Below are positions 8,676 through 16,003 of a stretch of 64,000 nt of DNA, one piece after another. The notes beneath the pieces were generated by a model. That model saw only the letters and a list, made by a program, of their open reading frames with translations, made no database searches and had not been told where the DNA came from. Source of the DNA: Saccharothrix luteola (GTDB taxonomy: Bacteria; Actinomycetota; Actinomycetes; Mycobacteriales; Pseudonocardiaceae); NCBI RefSeq assembly GCF_020859565.1, contig NZ_JAJHUO010000020.1:1-64000 (forward strand). Reading direction: 5' to 3'. Both the position numbers and the translations under genes were made by a program. Position 1 is the first letter of the stretch. Each line of letters begins with the position of its first letter.

Positions 8676-9242
8676 ATGAACGAAGAGCTCATTTCCTTGT
8701 TCCGCGAGCACGTCGCGGCTCTCGTCCCGCTGCCCGAGGTCGACGCGGCGGCGTCCCGGATCGCGGCGGCGGTGGGCGGTTCCAGCCCGCACCTGCCCGT
8801 GACCGCGCTGGTCGCCGGCGCCTACCAGTGCCTCCTCCGCCGCATGCCGCGGTCGGATGCCTTGCGTTCGGTGGCCCGTGCGTTCCACGAGCCGATCCGC
8901 CCTTATGTGCACGACGGCACCAAGGCCGCCCTCGACGCCGCCGACGACCCGTTCACCGTGATCACCGGCATGTCCAAGGACCGCGAGGAGAACTACTTCG
9001 GCGACGACTTCGCCTTCACCCGCTCCGAGTCCGCCTCGCACTACCACGTCGACGTCCACCGCTGCTTCTACGTGCGCGTCCTCGCGGTCGCCGGCGTTCC
9101 CGAGCTGGGCGAGGTGTTCTGCGACTTCGACGCCGCGTGGATCGACGCCATCGACCCCGACCGCCACCGCGTGACCTTCCGACGACCGACCACCATCGCC
9201 CGGGGCGGCTCCACCTGCCCCTTCCACTTCGACCGCACCTAA
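8676..9242 (+). CDS. L-2-amino-thiazoline-4-carboxylic acid hydrolase-like protein
   Basis: A 188-residue protein with the C-terminal pattern of the ATC hydrolase family: cysteine and aromatic residues in HRCFYVRVL, an FCDFDAAW segment, an FRRPTTIARGG stretch and a final CPFHFDR. In Pseudomonas the family takes part in making L-cysteine from a thiazoline; most members are uncharacterised. The ATG at 8676 follows GAGGAA. It stands alone after a 136-base gap from the fucose operon and is followed by a repeat array. I assign family, not substrate. Confidence 0.7.
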   Translation: MNEELISLFREHVAALVPLPEVDAAASRIAAAVGGSSPHLPVTALVAGAYQCLLRRMPRSDALRSVARAFHEPIRPYVHDGTKAALDAADDPFTVITGMSKDREENYFGDDFAFTRSESASHYHVDVHRCFYVRVLAVAGVPELGEVFCDFDAAWIDAIDPDRHRVTFRRPTTIARGGSTCPFHFDRT

Positions 9243-9246
9243 CCGC

Positions 9247-9356
9247 GAGAGTCCTACCTCCACGCCGCGTGAGTCCTACGTTCAGAACGCGCGTGTCCTA
9301 CGTTCGCGTCGCGCGTGTCCTACGTTCGGAACACCTGAATTCAACGCTCTGAACAC
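9247..9356 (+). repeat. 110-nt array of five 22-nt units (copy A)
   Basis: Five contiguous 22-nt units start at 9247, 9269, 9291, 9313 and 9335. Units 1-4 share (G/A)GTCCTAC with GTTC after it in units 2-4; unit 5 is a different word, CTGAATTCAACGCTCTGAAC plus two bases. The array fills the space between two convergent genes. It is the reverse complement, unit for unit, of 11483-11592. Confidence 0.85.
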
Positions 9357-9368
9357 GGTCGGCGGGCG

Positions 9369-10043
9369 TCACGCCAGGTCGGACAGCCACTGCTCGACGC
9401 CCGCCACGTGCACCGTCGACCACGAACGGGCCAGTTCGGGCTGGTGCGCGGCCAGGGCGTCGACGATGGCGCGGTGCTCGGCGACGGTCCGGTCCACCGC
9501 GCCGCCCTGCGTGATGCCGCGCCAGATGCGGACCCGCACGGTCGGGCCGGCGAGGGTGTCCAGCAGCTGGGCCAGGTAGGCGTTGCCCGAGCCCTGCGCG
9601 ACGGCGCGGTGGAACTCCAGGTCGTGCTCGACCAGCTCCTCCACCGACCGGGCGGACTCGGCGGCGTCGCACAACGCCCGCAGCGCCGCGACCTCGTCCG
9701 GCCCGACCCGCTGCGCCGCCATCGCCGCGGCGGCCGGTTCGAGGATGCGGCGCACCTGCAGGACCTCCAGCACGGAGTCCTCACCGCGGTGCAGGTCGAG
9801 CACGAACGACAACGCGCCGAGCAGGTCGTCGGCACGCAGGCTGGACACGTACGTGCCGTCACCCTGCCGCACGTCCAGCACCCTGACCAGCGACAACGCC
9901 TTGACCGCCTCACGCAGCGAGTTCCGCGACAGCCCGAGTCGCTCGGCGAGGTCCGCCTCGCGCGGCAGTCGGTCGCCCGGCTTCAGCTCGCCCGAGACGA
10001 TCATCTCCTTGACGCGCAGGATGGCGTCGTCGGTAACTGCCAC
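9369..10043 (-). CDS. FadR-subfamily GntR transcriptional regulator
   Basis: A 224-residue regulator with an N-terminal winged helix (LPREADLAERLGLSRNSLREA is the recognition region, about residues 25-45) and a C-terminal FCD ligand domain with metal-type residues (EHDLEFHRAV; EHRAIV). The GTG at 10043 follows GAGGACC; the longer frame to 10148 lacks this. It is divergent from nagA, but an ACATCCGA-type word upstream matches one ahead of the fucose operon. It therefore more likely controls sugar-acid genes and itself than nagA, which has a dre site. This is inference. Confidence 0.85.
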   Translation of the reverse strand: MAVTDDAILRVKEMIVSGELKPGDRLPREADLAERLGLSRNSLREAVKALSLVRVLDVRQGDGTYVSSLRADDLLGALSFVLDLHRGEDSVLEVLQVRRILEPAAAAMAAQRVGPDEVAALRALCDAAESARSVEELVEHDLEFHRAVAQGSGNAYLAQLLDTLAGPTVRVRIWRGITQGGAVDRTVAEHRAIVDALAAHQPELARSWSTVHVAGVEQWLSDLA

Positions 10044-10065
10044 GGCGGTCCTCGACTCGTCAGCT

Positions 10066-10080
10066 AGACCTCGGATGTCT
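10066..10080 (-). promoter_or_regulatory. Candidate autoregulatory operator of the FadR-type gene
   Basis: AGACATCCGAGGTCT on the minus strand, 23 bases before the GTG start. It shares the ACATCCGA core with 4543-4556 and has AGAC/GTCT outer symmetry. Confidence 0.35.
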
Positions 10081-10207
10081 GGCGCCAAGTATGGGCCACG
10101 CCGAAGCGCCGCGCGGCCAACCCGCCGTGCGGCGAGACATTCACCCATCTCTACTCTATTCGGTTATCTTATAACCATACGTGACGGCGTCCGCCACTTC
10201 CGGCCAT

Positions 10208-10223
10208 AATGGTCTGGACCATT
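10208..10223 (+). promoter_or_regulatory. dre-like DasR operator before nagA
   Basis: AATGGTCTGGACCATT matches the DasR responsive element consensus (ACTGGTCTAGACCACT) with inverted TGGTC/GACCA half-sites. It lies 12 bases before the TTG start of nagA and abuts the ribosome site GAGGAGGGA, so bound DasR would block transcription or translation start. Confidence 0.8.
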
Positions 10224-10235
10224 TGAGGAGGGACC

Positions 10236-11435
10236 TTGGACACGGTTGTCGCAGCTCCGCGAGCACTGCTCGGTCGGGCCATCACCGGTCCCGTCAGCCT
10301 GAGGTTCAGGGCAGGCCGGATCGTCGAGGTCGTCGCGGGTTCACCACCCGACGGCGCCGAGGTGCTGACCGACGGCCTGCTCACCCCGGGCCTGGTGGAC
10401 GTGCAGGTCAACGGGGCGGTCGGGGTCGACTTCGCCGAGGTGGACCCCGAAGGCATGGCGGAGGTGGCGAGAGCGCTCCCACGAACGGGGGTGACCCGTT
10501 TCCTGCCGACCCTGATCACCGCGCCGGTGCCGGTCGCCATACGCCAGGCGCACGCCGTGCTGGCGGCGTCGGCGACCCTGCCGCCGCACGCGGGCGCCAA
10601 GCCGCTCGGCGTGCACCTGGAAGGGCCGTTCCTGTCGCCGAAACGCGCGGGCGTGCACGACCCGGCGCTGATGGTGCCGCCGGGCCCGGCCGAGATCGAC
10701 ATGCTGCTGAACGACGGGGTGCTGCGGCACGCGTTGCGCATGGTGACGCTCGCCCCCGAGCAGCCGGGCGGCCTCGACGCCGTGCGCAGGCTGGCGGCGG
10801 CGGGCGTGCTGGTCGCGGTCGGGCACAGCGACGCGACGGGCGAGCAGACCAGGGCCGCCGCCGAGGCGGGCGCCCGCATGGTGACGCACCTGTTCAACGC
10901 CCAGCGCCCGCTCGGCCACCGCGAGCCGGGCGTGCCGGGCGTGGCGCTGGTGGACGACCGGTTCACGTTGGGCCTGATCGCGGACCTGGCGCACGTCGGC
11001 CCGGACGTCTGCCGGCTGGTCTTCAACGCCGCCGGCCACCGGGTCGCGCTGGTCACGGACGCCGTGGCCGCCGCGGGCATGCCGCCGGGTCGCTACCAGC
11101 TCGGCGGGGCGGACGTGCTGCTGGCGGAGGACGGCGTGCCGCGGTCGCCGGAGGGCACGATCGCGGGCAGCGCGCTGACGCTGGACCTGGCCGTGCGCAA
11201 CATCGTGTCGGTGGGCGTGGACCCGGCGGACGCGCTGGCGTCGGCGACCGTCGTCCCGGCCGACGCGATCGGCGAGCCGACGTTGGGCCGGCTCGAGGTC
11301 GGCGCCGTGGCGGACCTGGTCTGGTGGGACGACGACCTCCGGCCGCGCAAGGTGTGGGTGGATGGCGAGGTGGTGTTCGACCGCGCGACGGCGTACGAGA
11401 ACGCGACGGTCGGCGTGGCCGCCGCGGGCCGGTAG
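10236..11435 (+). CDS. nagA: N-acetylglucosamine-6-phosphate deacetylase
   Basis: A 399-residue amidohydrolase. It shows the metal ligand Glu in HLEGPF, His residues in VGHSDAT and THLFNAQ, the catalytic Asp in LVTDAV and a C-terminal beta segment (EVGAVADLVWWD). It removes acetate from GlcNAc-6-phosphate in the cytoplasm, giving glucosamine-6-phosphate for the SIS-domain enzyme encoded convergently. The start is TTG at 10236, fixed by GAGGAGGGA just upstream. A dre site overlaps the leader. Length is normal for the family. Confidence 0.95.
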   Translation: MDTVVAAPRALLGRAITGPVSLRFRAGRIVEVVAGSPPDGAEVLTDGLLTPGLVDVQVNGAVGVDFAEVDPEGMAEVARALPRTGVTRFLPTLITAPVPVAIRQAHAVLAASATLPPHAGAKPLGVHLEGPFLSPKRAGVHDPALMVPPGPAEIDMLLNDGVLRHALRMVTLAPEQPGGLDAVRRLAAAGVLVAVGHSDATGEQTRAAAEAGARMVTHLFNAQRPLGHREPGVPGVALVDDRFTLGLIADLAHVGPDVCRLVFNAAGHRVALVTDAVAAAGMPPGRYQLGGADVLLAEDGVPRSPEGTIAGSALTLDLAVRNIVSVGVDPADALASATVVPADAIGEPTLGRLEVGAVADLVWWDDDLRPRKVWVDGEVVFDRATAYENATVGVAAAGR

Positions 11436-11444
11436 CCGTACAAG

Positions 11445-11482
11445 GGGAGAGGCCCGAGGGATGCGTCCCTCGGGCCTCTCCC
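11445..11482 (+). terminator. Strong terminator after nagA
   Basis: A perfect 17-bp stem, 11445-11461 with 11466-11482, and a TGCG loop immediately after the nagA stop. It ends exactly where the 22-nt repeat array begins. Confidence 0.85.
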
Positions 11483-11592
11483 GTGTTCTGAGCGTTGAAT
11501 TCAGGTGTTCCGAACGTAGGACACGCGTGACGCGAACGTAGGACACGCGCGGCCTGAACGTAGGACTCTCGGCGCGCGAGCGTAGGACTCTC
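11483..11592 (-). repeat. 110-nt array of five 22-nt units (copy B, inverted)
   Basis: Units start at 11483, 11505, 11527, 11549 and 11571. Read on the minus strand the order is the same as copy A at 9247: four TCCTAC units, then the CTGAATTCAAC unit. The fourth unit is identical in both copies, the third and fifth differ by one base each, and the first two diverge more. It lies between the nagA terminator and the convergent SIS gene. Confidence 0.85.
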
Positions 11593-11598
11593 GCGGGG

Positions 11599-12642
11599 TC
11601 AGCGGGTGCGGGTGACCTTGTTCAGGCCGCGCGGGTTGTCGGGGTCGCCGCCGCGGGCCAGGGCCAGGCCGTGGGCCAGGCGCTGGACCGGGAGGATCTC
11701 CAGGATCGGGGCCACCTCCTCCGCCGTCTCGGCGACCGGGACGCGCAGCGCCGCCGAGACCTTGTCGGACGCCGAACCGACCGCCAGCACGTCCGCCCCG
11801 CGCCCGTGCACGGCGTCCAGGACGTCGTGCAGGGCGTCACCGCCCTTGCCCGAGCTGGTCACCGCCAGCACGGCCGTCTCCGCGTCCACCGCCGCCACCG
11901 GCCCGTGCAGCAGGTCCGCCCCGCTGTACGCGCGCGCCGCCAGGTACGACGTCTCGGCCAGCTTCAACGCCGACTCCAACGCCGTCGGCAGCGAGTAGCC
12001 GCGCCCGGTGGTCAGCACCCGGTCCACGAACCGGTACCGCTGCACCGCCTCGGCCACCGCGTCCGCCGAGGAGTCCAACGTCGCCCGCGCCAGGTCGCCC
12101 AGGTTCGACGCGGCCGAACCGTCACCGCCCCGGATCCCGTCCACCAGCAGGTACAGCGCCAGCAACGTCGCCGAGTACGTCTTCGTCGCCGCCACGGCCC
12201 GCTCCACGCCCGCGCCGACGTCCACCGCCAGCTCGGCCGCGCCGTTCAACGGCGACGACGAGGTGTTCGTCACCGCCACCGTCAGCGCACCGCGCGCGCG
12301 AGCCGACTCGGTCACCTCCAGCAGGTCCGGCGACCCGCCGGACTGCGACACCGCGACCAGCAGCACGTCGCGCAGGTCCGGCTGTGCCCCGTACAGCGTG
12401 GTCGTGGACGGCGACACCAGTCCGGCGGGCAGCTCCAGCAGCACCTCGGTCAGGTACTTCGCGTACAGCGCCGCGTGGTCGCTCGACCCGCGCGCCGCCA
12501 GCAGCACGAACCGCGGCCGGCGCTCGGCGATCACCGAGGCGACCGACGCGATGGCGTCCCGCCGCGCGAACAGGTCGGCGAAGATCCCCGGCTGCTGGTC
12601 GATCTCGGCCGCCATGTGCCTGCCGGGCTGGTGGTCGGTCAT
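11599..12642 (-). CDS. SIS domain glucosamine-6-phosphate deaminase/isomerase (NagB-II type)
   Basis: A 347-residue protein made of two SIS domains, resembling the isomerase half of GlmS without the glutaminase part. Sugar-phosphate binding motifs are AARGSSDHAALYAKY near 50 and VSQSGGSPD near 100, with GRGYSLPTALESALK in the second domain. Such proteins convert glucosamine-6-phosphate to fructose-6-phosphate and ammonia. ATG overlaps the TGA of the GH3 gene, so the pair is coupled. An extra dre site lies inside the GH3 gene, about 160 bases before this start. Confidence 0.85.
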   Translation of the reverse strand: MTDHQPGRHMAAEIDQQPGIFADLFARRDAIASVASVIAERRPRFVLLAARGSSDHAALYAKYLTEVLLELPAGLVSPSTTTLYGAQPDLRDVLLVAVSQSGGSPDLLEVTESARARGALTVAVTNTSSSPLNGAAELAVDVGAGVERAVAATKTYSATLLALYLLVDGIRGGDGSAASNLGDLARATLDSSADAVAEAVQRYRFVDRVLTTGRGYSLPTALESALKLAETSYLAARAYSGADLLHGPVAAVDAETAVLAVTSSGKGGDALHDVLDAVHGRGADVLAVGSASDKVSAALRVPVAETAEEVAPILEILPVQRLAHGLALARGGDPDNPRGLNKVTRTR

Positions 12643-14096
12643 CGGAGTTCCCCTGTCGGTTCAGGTGCGGCTGACGGCGTGGAGGTGGCGGCGGCGATGC
12701 GCTCGGCCGCGGCCCGCAGGCACACCCGTGAACCGCCGTGGGTGTCCACGCGGGCGGCGGCGCCCAGGTCGGGCCCCGGCACGCCCGTCTCGACGTGCAC
12801 GAGGTCTAGACCAATAGTACCCAGCGACGACACCAGCTCGCGAGCCCACGCGTGGCGGTGTGCCTCACGCGTCACCACGACGACCGGACGCCCGGCGGCC
12901 AGCGACGCGATCTCGCGCGCGGACGTCGCCGCCACCACGGAAGTACCCGGAACGAGCTCCGCCAAGTACGGCCCGAGCCCCCACGGCACGTCGCCGACCG
13001 CGATCGACGGCTCCACCGCCAGGTCCACGACCACCGGCGGCCCGGACAGCGCCAACGTGCCGCGCACCTCCAGCGCCCGCCGTGCCGCGACGAGCCCCAA
13101 CCCCGGGTCGTGCGCCTCCACGGACGTCGCCGGAGCACCCAGCGCCGCCGTCCGCCGTGCCGCCTCCTCCAACCGCTCCAGCGGCAGCGCGCCCGACTCC
13201 ACCGCCGCCACGATGCTGTCCACCAGCCACCGCAGCCCGTCGTCGTCCAACGGCTCGCCGCCCAGGCACAGCGCGTCCACCCCGGCCGCCAACGACCGCA
13301 CCGACCCCTCGGCGAGGTCGCCGCCGACGGCCTTCATGTCCAGCCCGTCGGTGATGATCGCGCCGGTGAACCCCAGTTCCTCCCGCAGCACCCGCACCGC
13401 CACCGGGTTCAGCGTCGCCGGCGCCGGGCCCCACTGCGGCACGACGAGGTGCCCGGTCATGATCGACCGCACCCCCGCCGCCACGGCCGCCCGGAACGGC
13501 ACGAACTCGACCGACGCCAGCTCCTCCGGGGTCCGCGGCAGCACCGGCAACGCCGCATGGGAGTCCACAGTGGACGCCCCGTGGCCGGGGAAGTGCTTGG
13601 CGCACGCCGCCACCCCGACCGCCTGCAACCCCTCCACGAACGCCGCCACGTGCGCGCCCGCCGCCACCGGGTCCGACCCGAACGACCGCACGCCGATCAC
13701 CGGGTCCTCCAGCGTCAGCACGAGGTCCGCCGACGGCGCCAGGTCCAGGCTCACCCCGCACGCCGCCAGCCGCGCCCCGATCGACGCCGCCACCGCCCGC
13801 GTCAGCCCCACGTCGTCCGCCGCGCCCAACGCGTGGTTGCCCGGCACCTCCGACCCGCGGCCCGCGTCGAGGCGGGTGACGTCGCCGCCCTCCTCGTCGA
13901 TCCCGATCACGACGTCCGCGCGCGCGCCCCTCAGCTGCGCGTTCAAGGCCGTGACCTGAGCGTCATCCACTACGTTCCGCCCGAACAGCACGACACCGCC
14001 GAGCCCGTCGGCCACCCTCTTGAGCAGCCAGTCCGGCGCGGCGGTCCCGTGGAACCCCGGCAGCAGCACACCCGACGCGAGCCGGTGCAACGACAT
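12639..14096 (-). CDS. nagZ: GH3 beta-N-acetylhexosaminidase
   Basis: A 485-residue GH3 enzyme without a signal peptide. The NagZ-type signature KHFPGHG followed by DSHAALP (near residue 180-195) carries the histidine/aspartate pair used as general acid, and an ITDGLDMKAV segment holds the nucleophile Asp. Beyond about 340 a second alpha/beta domain follows. It should cleave terminal GlcNAc from imported chitobiose or muropeptides in the cytoplasm. It sits seven bases after the permease gene, in the DasR-controlled operon. A GTCCACAGTGGAC palindrome lies in its coding sequence at 13563. Confidence 0.9.
   Translation of the reverse strand: MSLHRLASGVLLPGFHGTAAPDWLLKRVADGLGGVVLFGRNVVDDAQVTALNAQLRGARADVVIGIDEEGGDVTRLDAGRGSEVPGNHALGAADDVGLTRAVAASIGARLAACGVSLDLAPSADLVLTLEDPVIGVRSFGSDPVAAGAHVAAFVEGLQAVGVAACAKHFPGHGASTVDSHAALPVLPRTPEELASVEFVPFRAAVAAGVRSIMTGHLVVPQWGPAPATLNPVAVRVLREELGFTGAIITDGLDMKAVGGDLAEGSVRSLAAGVDALCLGGEPLDDDGLRWLVDSIVAAVESGALPLERLEEAARRTAALGAPATSVEAHDPGLGLVAARRALEVRGTLALSGPPVVVDLAVEPSIAVGDVPWGLGPYLAELVPGTSVVAATSAREIASLAAGRPVVVVTREAHRHAWARELVSSLGTIGLDLVHVETGVPGPDLGAAARVDTHGGSRVCLRAAAERIAAATSTPSAAPEPTGELR
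12800..12815 (-). promoter_or_regulatory. Intragenic dre-like site in the GH3 gene
   Basis: ATTGGTCTAGACCTCG on the minus strand keeps the full GGTCTAGACC core of the dre consensus. It is inside the 3' part of the GH3 coding region, about 160 bases upstream of the SIS gene start. The codons it spans (ATT, CTA in the reading frame) are rare in this genome, which argues for selection at DNA level. Confidence 0.6.
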
Positions 14097-14102
14097 GCGG
14101 TC

Positions 14103-14942
14103 CTACCCCTTCACCGCACCGGCCGTGACACCGGTGACCATCTTGCGCTGCACGATCAGGAAGAACACCAGCACCGGCAGCGTGAACAGCGCCGACGCGG
14201 CCATCGCGCCACCCCAGTCCGTGCCGAACGCCGTCTGGAACCCCGACAGCCACACCGGCAGGGTCTCCTTGGCCTGGTCCTTGACCAGCGACAACGCGAA
14301 CAGGAACTCGTTCCACGCGGTCACGAACGCGAACACCGACGTGGCCACCAACCCCGGCCCGAGCAGCGGCAGGGTGACCCGGCGGAACGCGCCCCACCGG
14401 CCGCAGCCGTCCACCATCGCCGCCTCTTCGAGCTCCAGCGGGATGCCGTTGACGAACCCGCGCAGCGTCCACGCGCAGAACGGCAGCGTCACCGCGAAGT
14501 AGATCAGCGCCAACGCCGGCAGCCGGTCGAGCAGGTCGAGGTCGCGCATCATCAGGAACATCGGGATCAGCAGCGCCTCGAACGGCGCCATCTGCGCCAC
14601 CAGCAGCATCATCACGAAACCCTTGCGGCCCCGGAACCGCATCCGCGACAACGCCAGCGCGGCCAGCAGGCCGATCACGATCGACGCCAGCACCGCGCTC
14701 AACGTCACCAGCAGGCTGTTGCCCAGCGAGTTCAGGAACCCGGGCTTGGCCCACGCGGTGGCGAAGTTCGAGCCCGTCACCGAGAACGGGACCAGGTCGT
14801 AACCGCTGGTCAGGAGCTCCTTGCGCGGCTTCAGCGCGGTCGCGACCATCCAGTACGTCGGGAACGCGAAGAACAACGCCACGACCAGCGCGACGACGTT
14901 CCCCGTGACCTTCCGGGCGGAGGCACTCTTCTTCGTGATCAC
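14103..14942 (-). CDS. Carbohydrate ABC transporter permease (DasC-like)
   Basis: A 279-residue MalG-type inner-membrane permease with about six hydrophobic segments and the EAA loop (ELEEAAMVDGCGRWGAFRRV) that contacts the ATPase. GTG at 14942 overlaps the stop of the upstream permease gene. It would form the channel for N,N'-diacetylchitobiose or GlcNAc with its partner. No ATPase gene is present; in Streptomyces the Das system uses the shared MsiK ATPase, which probably also holds here. Confidence 0.9.
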   Translation of the reverse strand: MITKKSASARKVTGNVVALVVALFFAFPTYWMVATALKPRKELLTSGYDLVPFSVTGSNFATAWAKPGFLNSLGNSLLVTLSAVLASIVIGLLAALALSRMRFRGRKGFVMMLLVAQMAPFEALLIPMFLMMRDLDLLDRLPALALIYFAVTLPFCAWTLRGFVNGIPLELEEAAMVDGCGRWGAFRRVTLPLLGPGLVATSVFAFVTAWNEFLFALSLVKDQAKETLPVWLSGFQTAFGTDWGGAMAASALFTLPVLVFFLIVQRKMVTGVTAGAVKG

Positions 14943-15996
14943 AGCTCGCCCTCCTGGGACCGGACCAGCCTGCGCAGGTACTGGAACGTGAGCAGCCCCA
15001 GCAGCGCGACCATCACCACGGACACCGCGGCGGCCACGCCGAAGTGGCTCTTCGAGATGCCCTCCAGGTACTGGTAGACGGGCAGCGTCGTGCTGCCGCC
15101 GTCCGGGCCGCCCTTGCGCATCGCCCAGATCTGCGCGAACACCTTGAAGTCCCACAGCAGCGACAGGAACGTCACCATCAGCAACAACGGCCGCAGCTCC
15201 GGCCACGTCACGGCGCGGAACGTCTGCCACGCCGACGCGCCGTCGATGCCCGCCGCCTCGTACTGGTCCTTCGGGATCCCGATGGCGCCGGCGTAGAGCG
15301 AGAACGCCAGGAACGGCACCGCCTGCCACACGATCAGCAGCCCGATCACGGCCAGCGTCGACGTGCCGGTGGAGAACCACGAGAACCCGGCGAAGCCGTC
15401 GAAACCCAGCTTGACCAGGGTCTTGTTCAGGATGCCGTACTGCTGGTCGAAGATCCACTGGTAGACCGTGGTGGCCGCGAGCAGCGGCATCGCCCACGCC
15501 AGCAGCATCGCGACCTGCAGCACGATCCGCACGACCGGGCTGATCTGCCGCATCAGCAGCGCGATCAGCAGGCCCGCGAGGATCGACACGACGACCACGA
15601 CCCCGGTGAACACCACGGAACGCACCGTGATGGCCCAGAACTCAGGGTCGCCCAGGATCTCGGTGTAGTTGTCCAGACCGGTCCACACGACCTCGCCGCG
15701 GGTCAGCTCGCGCAGGTTCAGCTTGCGGAAGCTGGTCACCAGGACGGAGAGGACGGGCCAACCGATCAGCCAGAGGATGGCCACCACGGCGGGGGCCAGC
15801 AGCAGGTAGGGCAGCGCCCGGTCGAAGGCGCCGCCCCGACGGCGCGGCGCGCCGTCCGGTGCGGCACGCCCCCGGGGGGGGCGGCGGGCCGGGGGGGGCC
15901 CCGCGGCGGGGGGGGGGGGGGGGCGGGCGCCCCCCCCGGGGGGCCCCCCCCGGCGCGGGCCGCCCCCGCGGCGTCGGTCGTGTGCACGGCCGTCAT
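14939..15996 (-). CDS. Carbohydrate ABC transporter permease (DasB-like), frame broken in a G/C homopolymer tract
   Basis: From 15787 down to 14939 an open frame encodes a MalF-type permease with six membrane segments and the EAA loop (QYEAAGIDGASAWQTFRAV). The natural N-terminus is visible in two pieces: ATG at 15996, seven bases after the binding-protein stop, begins MTAVHTTDAAGAARAG, and a hydrophobic LPYLLLAPAVVAILW precedes 15787. The two pieces are in different frames, and the switch falls within 15868-15972, a tract of long G and C runs. A base-count error there is the simplest reason; a real frameshift mutation is the alternative. Confidence 0.8.
15868..15972. other. Suspicious G/C homopolymer tract
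   Basis: About 100 bases composed almost only of runs of five or more G or C, including an 18-base stretch that is nearly all G. Nothing similar occurs elsewhere in the window. It coincides with the frame break in the permease gene, so a consensus error is likely. Confidence 0.7.
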
Positions 15997-16003
15997 CCGA
16001 TCG

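Noticed and set aside
9247..9356. CRISPR-like array
   Set aside because: Units follow each other without unique spacers, there are only five, and no cas gene is present.
12852..15077. Long open frame on the plus strand opposite the GH3 and permease genes
   Set aside because: It is a composition artefact: its product is Arg/His/Pro/Gln-rich with no fold, while the minus strand encodes clear families.
15868..15972. G-quadruplex regulatory tract
   Set aside because: The run coincides with a frame break in an otherwise normal permease gene; sequence error is the simpler reading.
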